A DNA stretch of 64,000 bases from positions 506,300 to 570,299 of the forward strand of contig NZ_JACJSE010000004.1 of assembly GCF_014698045.1 (NCBI RefSeq). Direction: 5' to 3'. Of the stretch, positions 1 through 8,313 are shown in pieces. The stretch comes from Aulosira sp. FACHB-615 (GTDB taxonomy: Bacteria > Cyanobacteriota > Cyanobacteriia > Cyanobacteriales > Nostocaceae). The notes under the pieces were generated by a model. It saw only the letters and a list, made by a program, of their open reading frames with translations. It ran no database searches and was not told where the DNA came from. Both the position numbers and the translations under genes were made by a program. Each line of letters opens with the position of its first letter. Positions within the stretch are counted from its first letter, which is position 1.

Positions 1-2165
1 GATTTTAGTGCAAGTTCTTCATAATGCAAGCTATTTTTTAAAATTCGTTTTTCAGTAACCGGAATAAGTTGAGCAATATTAGAGCCTCCAAGAAAAGGGA
101 CAGTATTTTCAAGGCTTTCTGTGTAATCACGCTTAAATCTCCCTGGATAGAATATATCTTTAACTAACTCTCCAAGGGGAGTAATTGTTAAAGATAAATC
201 ATGCTGAACAATTGTAACTAACTGCTGCCTCAAATCTATTGATGAAGGACGATAATAAGCAGCGTTAAAACGAATATCTGTATTAGATTTAATTGATTTG
301 GAGGAAATAGTAAATGCTAATTGAGTTACCTTACTTGGGTCTTCTCCTTCAGTAAAAGAGTCAAATGCTTTTGCAATTTCAGGTAAATCAGTATCTATTT
401 GATCAGATGTACCCTCTTTAAACATTGCTCTTCCTCTTCTATCATGTCCAATTTTTTGAGGACATGCCATAAAGATAGGATAATCTGGTTCATCTTCCCA
501 GTTAGGATTAGGATTAGCTCGTTTCTGAACAACCAAAAGAGAGCCTTTAGTTCCTGTATAGGGTTGAAAAGTATCTTCAGGTAAATCAACAACAGCAATT
601 ATTTTACAATTCGTCATCAACCATTCTCGAACAAAACCTTCTTTGGGGCCACTTAATATTTGATAAGGGACAACCAAAACCATTTTTCCTATACCGGGAG
701 TTAAAAGGTTTAGATTCCGCTCTATAAATAAAATATCTGGTGCTCTTGGAATGATTTTTTGGGGAGATTGCTTCCAATGATTTTTTTCTTTTTTCCAAGT
801 ATGTGCTAAAGCATACTTTTTTAAAGTTTCTGTATCCTTAACTGTAATTTTTGTTCCAAACGGTGGATTTCCCACCATAAATGCTCTAGAGTTTGGGGCT
901 AAACGAGCAGAAAGAGTTTTTTCCCATTGTTCAAATGGTAATAGGCTATCATGTCTCTCAACAAGCTGATTCGGCAATTTGAAAAATTCCGGCGATGTAT
1001 TTGATATTTGAACAAGGTCTTGGTCAATTTCTACACCAAGAATTAGTTCGCTGACCAACTTGTTTTGCTCTTCTTCTTTTATGACACCATTCTCCTTAGC
1101 TCTGTTGATTATTAAAGTTCTTGCTCGATGTAAAAATCCAGAAGTACCACAACTTATATCGGCTAAAGTCTGGTTATCGTCACCTCTATAACCAACTAGT
1201 TTTAATGCTAAATCAACTACATAACAATGAGTAAAAAACTGTCCTCCTTCTCTCTTAACTGTATAAGCTCTAAAAGTTTCTAGAGCATCACCTAAAACAT
1301 CAGTTGGCGTTTTTTGTAGAGATATCCCTTCTAAATGAAAAACAGCATAGTAAAGAGATGGAGGATCTAATTCTAAACTACGTATCTTTTGATCTTCATT
1401 CCTTACAGCATCATATTTATTTAGCAATGTATAAAGGCGAGAAGCTACTGATGAGAAAGACTCAGATGATATTGTTTTATGACCATTAAATCCACAAGGT
1501 AACTCATCTTGAGCAATATAGAACTCACTGTTTTCACTAGGCTGCTCCTCATCAAATCTCTTCAATAAGAGTAACTTTTGAATTTCAATCCCTAGACGAG
1601 AAGGAATTCTAATATTGCTATTACCGTACAAATGATCGTGTAAGTCAGCTAAGATTCGTTTTAAGTTATATGCAGGAGATAAGCTTGATTTTAAGCGGTA
1701 TCCAAGTTGCTCAGGTTTAGTTAGTTCTATCCAACTGGGTATAAAGGGTGGTAACTCACGATAAGTTCCTTCAGAGTTAAGGGAGAAAACTTTAAGTAAT
1801 GCTCCGTTAAACCAAATTAAATTTTTTGCTCCTGAATTTTGGCAAGACTTCACCCAGTCATAACTAAAAGTGGCTGACTTTTTGCCAATACTAACAACTA
1901 GCAAAGGTTCAGTATGCAATATGGCTTGGGTAGACAAAACAATAATATCGGCGGAAAAATCCTGACCATTCTTACCGAGAAAGCTGGAGTTGAGACATAT
2001 TTGATTTTTAGAGTAGCCAGAGTCTAGCATTTGCCGAAGTATTTCTTGTTTAGCAACTTCAACAGGAGTCGCTCGTAATGGCAAGTTCGTGACAAGACAT
2101 TTGAGTGTACTAGAACTGGCTTGACTTTGATTCTTCTTAACTTTATTTGCTTGAATGGCTATCAT
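1..2165 (-). CDS. N-6 adenine DNA methylase with nuclease-like N-terminus and target-recognition C-terminus (partial)
   Basis: I read this frame as open from an ATG at 2165 to the left edge, so the C-terminus is missing (about 721 codons seen). It resembles single-chain type I/IIG-like modification proteins. Residues about 25-120 look like the HsdR N-terminal fold (a QDFSADIIVLS strand, then LLVVSIGKKS). The methylase core follows: GGQFFTH, motif I (DISCGTSGF, near 1160) and motif IV (NPPFG, near 869), which fits adenine-N6 methylation. The last part in the window (LGELVKDIFYPGRFKRDY) resembles an HsdS target-recognition domain. The acidic residue of the nuclease ExK motif appears replaced by Ser. 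No separate restriction subunit is visible. Family call is confident; activity is not known. Confidence 0.85.
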   Translation of the reverse strand, partial: MIAIQANKVKKNQSQASSSTLKCLVTNLPLRATPVEVAKQEILRQMLDSGYSKNQICLNSSFLGKNGQDFSADIIVLSTQAILHTEPLLVVSIGKKSATFSYDWVKSCQNSGAKNLIWFNGALLKVFSLNSEGTYRELPPFIPSWIELTKPEQLGYRLKSSLSPAYNLKRILADLHDHLYGNSNIRIPSRLGIEIQKLLLLKRFDEEQPSENSEFYIAQDELPCGFNGHKTISSESFSSVASRLYTLLNKYDAVRNEDQKIRSLELDPPSLYYAVFHLEGISLQKTPTDVLGDALETFRAYTVKREGGQFFTHCYVVDLALKLVGYRGDDNQTLADISCGTSGFLHRARTLIINRAKENGVIKEEEQNKLVSELILGVEIDQDLVQISNTSPEFFKLPNQLVERHDSLLPFEQWEKTLSARLAPNSRAFMVGNPPFGTKITVKDTETLKKYALAHTWKKEKNHWKQSPQKIIPRAPDILFIERNLNLLTPGIGKMVLVVPYQILSGPKEGFVREWLMTNCKIIAVVDLPEDTFQPYTGTKGSLLVVQKRANPNPNWEDEPDYPIFMACPQKIGHDRRGRAMFKEGTSDQIDTDLPEIAKAFDSFTEGEDPSKVTQLAFTISSKSIKSNTDIRFNAAYYRPSSIDLRQQLVTIVQHDLSLTITPLGELVKDIFYPGRFKRDYTESLENTVPFLGGSNIAQLIPVTEKRILKNSLHYEELALK

Positions 2166-2260
2166 TCTTCATTTTTTAATCTGCATAAAGCGAATTTTAT
2201 ATTGAGTTAAGCACTTTATGCACGAAATTATATTATTGTCCAATATTTCTTTAAAATGGC

Positions 2261-3046
2261 TTACATCGAATCTAGATGCTGACGTAATTTACTACTGAAG
2301 GTATCAATTACAGTCACAACTACCAACAGCACTAACATCATCGTTGTGGCTTTGTTGTATTCAAAACCATCAATATAACTCTTTAATTGAAAGCCAATTC
2401 CACCAGCGCCAACTACACCTAATACTGAAGCGGCGCGGATGTTATATTCAAACATCCATAAGGTGTAGCCTAAACCCAAGGGTAACACTTGGGGTAAAAT
2501 GCCATACTGCACAATCTGAAATCTTGATGCACCCATGACTTCTAAAGATTCTAAAGATTTGGCGTTGACGGCTTCAATGGCTTGTTGATAAAACTTTGCT
2601 AAATAGCCAATGGTGTATATAGCTAAGGCTAAAGTTCCGGCGGGTGCGCCTAAGCCAGTGGCGGCGACGAAAATCAAACCTAAAATGATGGAAGGAACGG
2701 AACGTACAGCATTTTGGAGTAAGTTGGCTAACCATTGCAACCAACGAGGCGCAACGTTACTAGCACTCGCTACTGCAATGGGTAAAGATAAAATTGCACC
2801 AACGGTAGTTCCCCACAAAGACATCTGCACTGTTTCTATGAGTGCTTTAATTGCTATATCTATAACCGTGGTATCTGGGGGGAATAGGCGAGATACAAAG
2901 TCGGTGATGTAAGGCCAGCTAGAGGTTAGCAATTCAAAATCGACTTTGATACCTTGCAAAGCCCATGTATAAACTACAACTGTAATTAATAGGATGAGTA
3001 AGGGACTAATCCAAGGATAACGGCGAAGAGTCTTGAGATTTAACAT
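2261..3046 (-). CDS. phnE: phosphonate/phosphite ABC transporter permease PhnE
   Basis: This 261-residue protein is the inner-membrane permease of a PhnCDE-type importer. An N-terminal membrane segment (residues about 15-32) is followed by a periplasmic stretch and a binding-protein-dependent permease domain with several hydrophobic helices. The EAVNAKSLESLEVMGASR loop matches the coupling region that contacts the ATPase. Its start overlaps the end of phnC by 7 bases, so the two are probably translationally coupled. No C-P lyase or phosphite dehydrogenase gene lies nearby, so the substrate (phosphonate, phosphite or phosphate) cannot be fixed from context. Confidence 0.93.
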   Translation of the reverse strand: MLNLKTLRRYPWISPLLILLITVVVYTWALQGIKVDFELLTSSWPYITDFVSRLFPPDTTVIDIAIKALIETVQMSLWGTTVGAILSLPIAVASASNVAPRWLQWLANLLQNAVRSVPSIILGLIFVAATGLGAPAGTLALAIYTIGYLAKFYQQAIEAVNAKSLESLEVMGASRFQIVQYGILPQVLPLGLGYTLWMFEYNIRAASVLGVVGAGGIGFQLKSYIDGFEYNKATTMMLVLLVVVTVIDTFSSKLRQHLDSM

Positions 3047-3765
3047 TGGACAAATTGGGCTTGCAGGTTTTCACAAATTCCGTCGTAAACAATGCGTCCA
3101 GCATCTAAGACGATCGCACGTTGTCCGTATTTTGCAGCTATACCTAAATCATGCAAAACTGTGACAATCGTCATTCCTTGCTGGTGCAATTCTGATAAAG
3201 TTTCCATCACCTGTTGACAGGCAACAACATCTAAACCTGTAATTGGTTCATCAGCTAAGAGTATCTGCGGTGATTGAATTAATGCACGGGCGATCGCAAC
3301 TCGTTGTTGTTGTCCCCCACTAAGTTGACTGGTTTTTTGATAGGCTTGTTCTTTTAAACCCAACTGTGCAAGTAAATCCATTGCTAAGTTGCGATCGCGT
3401 CCTGGAAAACCAAACAATGTCTGCCAAGTTGTCCTCACGCCCAGTCTGCCACACAATACATTATCAATGGCGGATAACTGCCGAATTAACCCACCGCCCT
3501 GAAATATCATTCCCACATGACGGCGAATCTGCACCAGTGTGCGGGGTGTCATAGTTACACCATTGATTTTAATTTCTCCCTTGGTGTAAGGAACTAACCC
3601 AATCAGCGATCGCAGTAATGTTGATTTACCCGCACCATTCAGTCCCAGTAAAACCACAAACTCGCCCTGTTTTATCTGACAATTAATGCCATTCAAAATA
3701 GGACGATTCAAAGATGCGGTGTAGGCTGTTTCTAAGTTATGACATTCAATTACAAAATCATTCAT
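3040..3765 (-). CDS. phnC: phosphonate/phosphite ABC transporter ATP-binding protein PhnC
   Basis: This 241-residue protein is the cytoplasmic ATPase that drives the importer. Walker A is GLNGAGKST (residues about 43-51), the ABC signature is LSGGQQQRVAIARAL, Walker B is ILLADEPITGLD, and the switch histidine follows in TVLHDLG. Length and motifs are those of complete PhnC proteins. It lies between phnD (upstream, 235-base gap holding repeats and a hairpin) and phnE (downstream, overlapping), the order phnD-phnC-phnE. Confidence 0.94.
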   Translation of the reverse strand: MNDFVIECHNLETAYTASLNRPILNGINCQIKQGEFVVLLGLNGAGKSTLLRSLIGLVPYTKGEIKINGVTMTPRTLVQIRRHVGMIFQGGGLIRQLSAIDNVLCGRLGVRTTWQTLFGFPGRDRNLAMDLLAQLGLKEQAYQKTSQLSGGQQQRVAIARALIQSPQILLADEPITGLDVVACQQVMETLSELHQQGMTIVTVLHDLGIAAKYGQRAIVLDAGRIVYDGICENLQAQFVQC

Positions 3766-3809
3766 CGATTTTTTTAAGGGGTGTAAGGATGTCAGGGGAT
3801 GTTCTCGTC

Positions 3810-3841
3810 TAGCCCCAACGAAGTTTTATTCTTTGGGGCTA
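3810..3841 (-). terminator. hairpin between phnD and phnC
   Basis: The arms TAGCCCCAA and TTGGGGCTA face each other across a short loop. The hairpin lies after phnD and before phnC in the direction of transcription, so it could reduce read-through or protect the phnD message. There is no clear T-run, so a terminator role is only a possibility. Confidence 0.4.
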
Positions 3842-3861
3842 TATGCAAAAAAATATATGTC

Positions 3862-4000
3862 TATCTCCCTTGTCTTCCTTGTCTTCCTTGTCCTCCTTCT
3901 GGACGTATTTTTCAAAAGCGAGAATGTTGGGTTTCGCTATCGCTTCACCCAACCTACAATTGTCCTTAACTCAGCACTCAGCACTCAGCACCCAGCACTC
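3862..4000. repeat. short tandem repeats (CTTGTCTTC and CAGCACT families)
   Basis: Nine-base CTTGTCTTC units at about 3862-3900 and seven-base CAGCACT units at about 3970-4000. The second array begins directly at the phnD stop codon. The same families recur at 17371-17500, 37990-38135, 49707-49827 and 58525-58550. They match the STRR repeats known from heterocystous cyanobacteria. Confidence 0.8.
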
Positions 4001-4987
4001 TTAAGGTGCAATTCCAATGCGAGACAAAGCGGTGCGAACTGGGGACAAGTGACGGTTATGATCAACTCTCACCAATTCGGTGGAATTGTATAAGTTACGT
4101 AGGAGTTGGTTATTTTGTGATTGATTTAACTTGAGTAAAGCGTTAATTAATCTTTCTCTGTCTTGGACTGGGACATCATCATCAATGGCGATACCGTGGG
4201 CGGGAACACCGGAGATTTTATACAGTACGCGCAACTGACTTCTTTCTTGGGCGGTGATGTACGGAGGGAACAGTGCATACTCAGACACAACCGCTACATC
4301 AGCTTGACCACGCACCACAGCTTGTAAGGCTTTGCTGTAATTACCACCATAAGCAACTTGACCGAAGAAACCATCGAGGCGATCGCGGTTGGGGACAAAT
4401 CCCTGTTTCACCAATTCACTCACCGGGAAAACAAACCCTGAACCAGAAGTTGGGGAAGTAAAGGCGATGCGCTTACCCCGCAATTGTCCCAAAGTTGCTT
4501 GAGCCGTATTTCTAGTTTTTAAAGAGCTATTGTTGGGAACAACAAATATTGAATTATAGGTGTATCTTCCAGAGTAATTGTCGCGGACTTCTGCGAGGTA
4601 CAACTTTGCATTTGCTAACTGTTCCGCTTTCAACGCCGGACGACTGCTCAGAAATGCCACATCAGCGCGATTTGCTCTCAAAGCTTCCACCGCCGCCGTA
4701 TCATCACCAATTTGGGCTTTCACGGGAATTTTTAACTCGTTCGAGAGAAATCTGGCTACAGCATTGGCTTTATTTTGCAAATCTGTGGAGTCAGAACGAC
4801 TGGGAAAAATTATCGTTAAATTGTTTAGTCTTCTAGCTTGGGCAAGTAAGTTAGGCGCTTGTTGGTGAGGCATAACATTAGTATTAGCATCACTCGTCCG
4901 CATCGCCCCAAAACTGCCAGCCACCAAACCTGTCAGCGCCGCAAAGGCAACACCAGCACTCAACACACCCTTTTTACTCACACTCAT
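4001..4987 (-). CDS. phnD: phosphate/phosphite/phosphonate ABC transporter substrate-binding protein PhnD
   Basis: This 328-residue protein is the periplasmic binding component. A signal-type N-terminus with a hydrophobic stretch (residues about 8-28) precedes a type II periplasmic binding fold. Family features are the TIIFPSRSD strand near residue 58, the ADVAFLSS strand and the TSPTSGSGFVFP ligand-loop region. A GGGGAGTG ribosome binding site lies just before the ATG. It is the first gene of phnD-phnC-phnE. The stop codon touches a CAGCACT repeat array. No convincing Pho box was seen in the 100 bases upstream, though I could not scan with a matrix. Confidence 0.93.
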   Translation of the reverse strand: MSVSKKGVLSAGVAFAALTGLVAGSFGAMRTSDANTNVMPHQQAPNLLAQARRLNNLTIIFPSRSDSTDLQNKANAVARFLSNELKIPVKAQIGDDTAAVEALRANRADVAFLSSRPALKAEQLANAKLYLAEVRDNYSGRYTYNSIFVVPNNSSLKTRNTAQATLGQLRGKRIAFTSPTSGSGFVFPVSELVKQGFVPNRDRLDGFFGQVAYGGNYSKALQAVVRGQADVAVVSEYALFPPYITAQERSQLRVLYKISGVPAHGIAIDDDVPVQDRERLINALLKLNQSQNNQLLRNLYNSTELVRVDHNRHLSPVRTALSRIGIAP

Positions 4988-5266
4988 TTTTCACTCCCCG
5001 TTAGGAACTATTAGCAGTATTTTTGATAAAAAGTTTCAAATACTTCAACAAATGAATCTAAAACTTTTAGGAATAAAAGTCAATATGAACTGTTTGTGAC
5101 TACATATAAAGATGAATCATCGATATAGCAACCAGCAGGTTTTTAATCCACTTTTCAACAAAAATTCAGCAGTCAGAAAAACAGGGTTTTCTAGGGGCGT
5201 TTGATTAGCTAAAGATTTTTTCACTTATGCTTGACAAGTATAAAATTATACTTTAAGATAAAATCA

Positions 5267-5386
5267 TGATAAAAGCGATCGCCCTCCAAACAGAGTTTGC
5301 GATCGCTCTTATCTAAACCCTACTACAGAATAAAGGCGATCGTTCTCCGGCCAGAGTTTGCGATCGCCTTTATGTAACCCTACTAC
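5267..5386. repeat. two tandem 60-bp hairpin units containing HIP1 sites
   Basis: Units 5267-5326 and 5327-5386 both end in TAAACCCTACTAC or TAACCCTACTAC. Each folds into a hairpin whose arms contain CGATCG. In unit 2 the 13-base arms ATAAAGGCGATCG and CGATCGCCTTTAT pair perfectly; in unit 1 both arms carry the matching AGCG/CGCT version. The second unit ends 15 bases before the start of the 91-residue gene, so these hairpins lie in its leader or promoter. Confidence 0.85.
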
Positions 5387-5401
5387 GATTACAAATTCAT
5401 C

Positions 5402-5677
5402 ATGACACAATTACAACAGCCTGCCCAGTCAAAACTAGAACAATATCTGCGTGAAGAAGACTTAAATCAAACCATCCGCAGCCAAGCAACCCAACCACCA
5501 GTTTCCCATCGAGAACCAATCAAGCATTTGTTAATGGGTTCTCCCAAAGCCGTCACCAACACCATTCACCGCTTACAGGTAATTGGCTACGCCAGCGTTG
5601 GCGACTGGAGTCCACTATTACCAACCGGAAACGCCGATGAAGTCATGAGTATTTTAATCCGGCAAATTTTAACGTAA
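5402..5677 (+). CDS. conserved hypothetical protein, 91 residues
   Basis: I do not recognise a named family, though it looks like a small conserved cyanobacterial protein. It is soluble, with no signal peptide or membrane segment. The N-terminus (QSKLEQYLREEDLNQTIRSQ) is polar and probably helical; the middle (EPIKHLLMGSPKAVTNTIHRLQVIGYASVGDWSPLLP) has the pattern of a small compact domain. A strong terminator hairpin follows and a double HIP1 hairpin precedes, so it is probably a one-gene transcript divergent from phnD. Function unknown. Confidence 0.75.
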   Translation: MTQLQQPAQSKLEQYLREEDLNQTIRSQATQPPVSHREPIKHLLMGSPKAVTNTIHRLQVIGYASVGDWSPLLPTGNADEVMSILIRQILT

Positions 5678-5682
5678 TAGTT

Positions 5683-5716
5683 AAATACCCGACTTTTTTT
5701 GCAAAGTCGGGTATTT
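5683..5716 (+). terminator. hairpin after the 91-residue gene
   Basis: Perfect 14-base arms (AAATACCCGACTTT and AAAGTCGGGTATTT) around a six-base loop, beginning six bases after the stop codon. The CCCGACTT/AAGTCGGG core resembles the 31-bp palindrome family found at 20931, 24925 and 62434. There is little T-run after the stem. Confidence 0.7.
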
Positions 5717-6372
5717 GAATCAGTAGAATTTAAACGATAAAATATCAACAATCATCATTCTTCTATTAGCAAAAATTATGAGTAACCTTGCCAGTGAAGG
5801 TTTACCAGCCGAGGATAAAAAGTCGATGTTGGCTGCGTAACCCGCCTTGAACTCAAGTTCCAGGCTAATAGCTCAAGTCTACTCAAGTAGACTAATAACA
5901 ATTCTATGTGAGGCTGCACTTAATCTTTTATCTCTTCTTTCTTTGCGTTCTACCCTTCGGGAAGCCGCTATCGCGTCTATGCGCCCTTTGTGGTTCGTTC
6001 TTTAATTCAGTGTATCTTCATACAGAATTGGTATAAGAAATTTTAGGCGTACCGAGTCATCTTCAGATGACTTTTGCTATGAGCAAGGAACTTAAGTTCC
6101 TTGCGGGGCAGGGGTTAGACTTTAAGTTCACAACTATAGCGGTTGTTCGCCTTCACAGCAAAAAGTATATTGTTTGTCTTTTTATGTAAACAAAATGCTT
6201 TGACAATATCTAGTACAGGTCGGCGTAAATAAACAGACCATAAGAAATTGCGAAAAGGCTTCTAGTATCGTTATTTTTTATTTTTACTTTTGCCCTTCGG
6301 GTTCACCATTTGCTTTATGCCGGGAAACCCGTCCACCGCAATGGCTCACCTTTTTACTTTTGCCTTGTTGTA
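5717..6372. other. gene-free stretch with palindromes and repeat fragments
   Basis: No credible gene. It holds a hairpin at 6055-6072 (AGTCATCT/AGATGACT), a perfect 22-base palindrome at 6083-6104 (GCAAGGAACTT and its complement), and degenerate fragments such as ACCCTTCGGGAAGCCGC that recur elsewhere in the window. A 20-codon frame at 5779 is probably chance. Confidence 0.6.
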
Positions 6373-6657
6373 CTAGTTTTTGTCTAGTTTTTGTTCCCAA
6401 GTTTCCGTATCTTGAGATTCTTGTACAGCAGAAACAATCTGCCCGTTAATATAAGTAACAATAAAAATTAAGTCGCCAATTGCTTCTAGTTCAGAGGCTT
6501 CCTTTGGTGTCAAAGAATCAGCTAATTTTTTATCGACAAGTTCTTGCATTCGGTCTTGCAATTCATCTGTCAATTTAAACAGATTCACACTATTGACTTT
6601 TTCAATTTGAATCCCTTTTTCTAGCCAAGATGATGGTTTAACTGATGCTGGTATCAT
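6373..6657 (-). CDS. hypothetical protein, 94 residues
   Basis: Not recognised with certainty. The acidic, helix-rich sequence (LFKLTDELQDRMQELVDKKLADSLTPKEASELEAIGDL) resembles the small orphan proteins with an LTPxExxELEAI motif that are common in filamentous cyanobacteria, often next to toxin genes. The start is an ATG with no strong ribosome binding site visible. It may be an antitoxin or solitary accessory protein. It opens an accessory zone of decayed toxin-antitoxin genes. Confidence 0.6.
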   Translation of the reverse strand: MIPASVKPSSWLEKGIQIEKVNSVNLFKLTDELQDRMQELVDKKLADSLTPKEASELEAIGDLIFIVTYINGQIVSAVQESQDTETWEQKLDKN

Positions 6658-6839
6658 GGGTTTATGGCAATGGAATACATCACTATTTTATACTTAAATA
6701 GTAAAACTTACTCTGTAATTTAACTTAACTAGCCTAGAAAGATGGTGCATTAAGGCTGATTCTCACTCTTTTCAGTTCCGAAATCCTTGCATAGCCGGAA
6801 CACACCCTACTGGCGTGGCAAGGCTACAATAGGGCATAA

Positions 6840-6935
6840 AAATCTTATGATGAAGTTAGCGATACTGGCTATGTAGTTACAGCTTATATCCCTGACTCAA
6901 ATTTATGGACAGATAACTTTAGAAAACGAAAATAA
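6840..6935 (+). pseudogene. C-terminal remnant of a DUF4258-type toxin
   Basis: In one frame, after a stop at 6837, the sequence reads DEVSDTGYVVTAYIPDSNLW and then TDNFRKRK before TAA at 6933. This matches the C-terminal third of DUF4258 (RelE-like) toxins, which normally sit just upstream of a YgiT zinc-finger antitoxin. That is the case here: the YgiT gene starts 13 bases later. The N-terminal two thirds is missing; the upstream sequence shows no matching frame. Confidence 0.75.
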
Positions 6936-6948
6936 AGGTATTGAATCT

Positions 6949-7173
6949 ATGCAATGCGTTATATGTAAACACGACAATACTCAGCCTGGACTAGTGACAG
7001 TGACTTTAGAGCGAGATAATACCATTGTTATTCTCAAAGGTGTACCAGCACAAGTTTGTAATAATTGTGGTGAATATTATTTAAGTGCTGTTGTCAGCGA
7101 AGAAGTTTTACAACGTGCAGAGGAAGCTGTTAATAAAGGTGCGGAGGTGGAAATTTTACGATATGTGGCGTGA
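6949..7173 (+). CDS. YgiT-type zinc finger protein (antitoxin half of a DUF4258/YgiT pair)
   Basis: This 74-residue protein has two CxxC pairs (MQCVICKH at residue 3 and VCNNCGEYY near 38), the zinc-binding pattern of the MqsA/YgiT N-terminal domain. The second half (VVSEEVLQRAEEAVNKGAEVEILRY) is the usual helix and strand. In intact loci it is co-transcribed with a DUF4258 toxin; here that toxin is only a fragment, so this is probably an orphan antitoxin. An AAGG ribosome binding site lies before the ATG. Its 3' end nearly meets the converging vapC pseudogene. Confidence 0.88.
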   Translation: MQCVICKHDNTQPGLVTVTLERDNTIVILKGVPAQVCNNCGEYYLSAVVSEEVLQRAEEAVNKGAEVEILRYVA

Positions 7174-7195
7174 GCATTCAGTATATTGACTACTG

Positions 7196-7595
7196 CTATG
7201 ATAGCCAATTTTATAGTTAATTCTTGTATTCGCTGCAAATCAGAATCGTGAGAAACTAGAATTAAACCTCGTGCGATCGCAGTAGCAGCAATTAAAATAT
7301 CTGCATCTTCTAAACGATGACCTCTGCTCTTTAAATCAACTTGAATTTTACAGGCAGTTTCAATAATTTCTAGATCATCTATTAATAAAACTGGATAAAA
7401 TTCACAAAATTGCTTGAAATCGACTAACTGTCTTGTAGCATTAATAGCCAAAAGACCTCTTTTTATCTCATAGTAAGTTATACAACTAATAAAAATATCT
7501 TGTTTGAGTCGCCTTAATTACCGAATTTTACTATCTATAATTTGATTTCTCTTAAGAATATAGGTAACTATATTTGTATCAAGTAAATAAGCCAC
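7196..7595 (-). pseudogene. PIN-domain VapC-type toxin, broken by a stop and a frameshift
   Basis: Reading from a GTG at 7595 gives AYLLDTNIVTYILKRN, the PIN N-terminal motif, but codon 26 is TAA (7518-7520). The same frame then continues with all remaining PIN features: YYEIKRGLL, EDADILIAATAIARGLILVSHDSDL. Near 7215 the reading shifts: after QELTI the expected ending NWLS plus stop appears in another frame (TAG at 7196-7198), consistent with a two-base loss. The in-frame ATG at 7451 leaves an open frame of 124 codons without the first catalytic Asp. Two lesions argue for a dead toxin. Confidence 0.82.
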
Positions 7596-7599
7596 CTTA

Positions 7600-7899
7600 T
7601 TATTTACCTTCTACAACTGCATCAAAAATTGCTATTTGCTCAGGAGTCAATTCATTTAGTGTTCCTGAGACGGCTTCTAAAACAAGAATACTATTAATTC
7701 TTTCTGTTAAATCATCATCTTTAATTATCCGCATTTCTTCAGGAGTAAACTTGGCAAAAGTTTCCACCAAAGTTCCTATCATTTCTTTTTTGTTTAATCT
7801 TACCAAATATAAACTATTATTTTTAAAAAATTTATCTAATATTCTTGCTATTCGCACAGCCAATTCTTGATGATAATTTGTAACTTCTAACATACTCAT
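7600..7899 (-). CDS. hypothetical protein, probable antitoxin partner of the PIN pseudogene
   Basis: This 99-residue protein has no named family that I recognise. It is helical and acidic and ends in LEAVSGTLNELTPEQIAIFDAVVEGK. A second protein 100 bases upstream (8008-8301) shares this ending and the overall pattern, so the two are paralogues. It stops 4 bases before the VapC-type pseudogene start, the spacing of an antitoxin-toxin operon, which is the basis for the antitoxin suggestion. Confidence 0.7.
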   Translation of the reverse strand: MSMLEVTNYHQELAVRIARILDKFFKNNSLYLVRLNKKEMIGTLVETFAKFTPEEMRIIKDDDLTERINSILVLEAVSGTLNELTPEQIAIFDAVVEGK

Positions 7900-8007
7900 T
7901 ACCTTTAGTATTCTTTATTCAATTAGTTAATGCTTTTCGGGGTTCTGCAATAAGCCAATGTTGCGGTACATCCAGCAATCTGATATTACTTATCTTTTTT
8001 ATTACAA

Positions 8008-8301
8008 CTATCTTCCATTAACGGCAACATCAAATTTTTCTATTTGCTCTGGTGTCAAATCATTTAATGTTCCTGAAACTGCTTCTAATACTAAAATGCT
8101 ATCAAGTCTATGTTTTAATTCATCATCAGAAATTGATTTGATGGTTTCTGGAGAAAATTTGTCCAGCAAAGTAATTAAATGCTGCATTATTTCTCTTTTT
8201 TGCAACCTTTCTTCATATAAATTATTACCTTGAATTAAATTGTCAACAATTTTTGACATCCGCGCGATCGCTATATCTCTCTCCTGAGCAATCTTATCCA
8301 T
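8008..8301 (-). CDS. hypothetical protein, paralogue of the neighbouring 99-residue protein
   Basis: This 97-residue protein shares with its neighbour the C-terminal block SILVLEAVSGTLNDLTPEQI and a similar central segment (KREIMQHLITLLDKFSPETI against KKEMIGTLVETFAKFTPEEM). It looks like a tandem duplication. No toxin follows it; the 108 bases between the copies have only short frames. It may have lost its own PIN partner. The start ATG follows a GGAGGAT-type ribosome binding site. Confidence 0.7.
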   Translation of the reverse strand: MDKIAQERDIAIARMSKIVDNLIQGNNLYEERLQKREIMQHLITLLDKFSPETIKSISDDELKHRLDSILVLEAVSGTLNDLTPEQIEKFDVAVNGR

Positions 8302-8313
8302 AAAATCCTCCGA

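Noticed and set aside
4988..5266. Pho box upstream of phnD
   Set aside because: No convincing pair of direct repeats of the TTAACCT type was seen; a matrix scan would be needed.
5779..5841. 20-codon frame starting MSNLASEGLPAEDKK
   Set aside because: No family match known to me and no downstream context; probably chance or a fragment of a lost gene.
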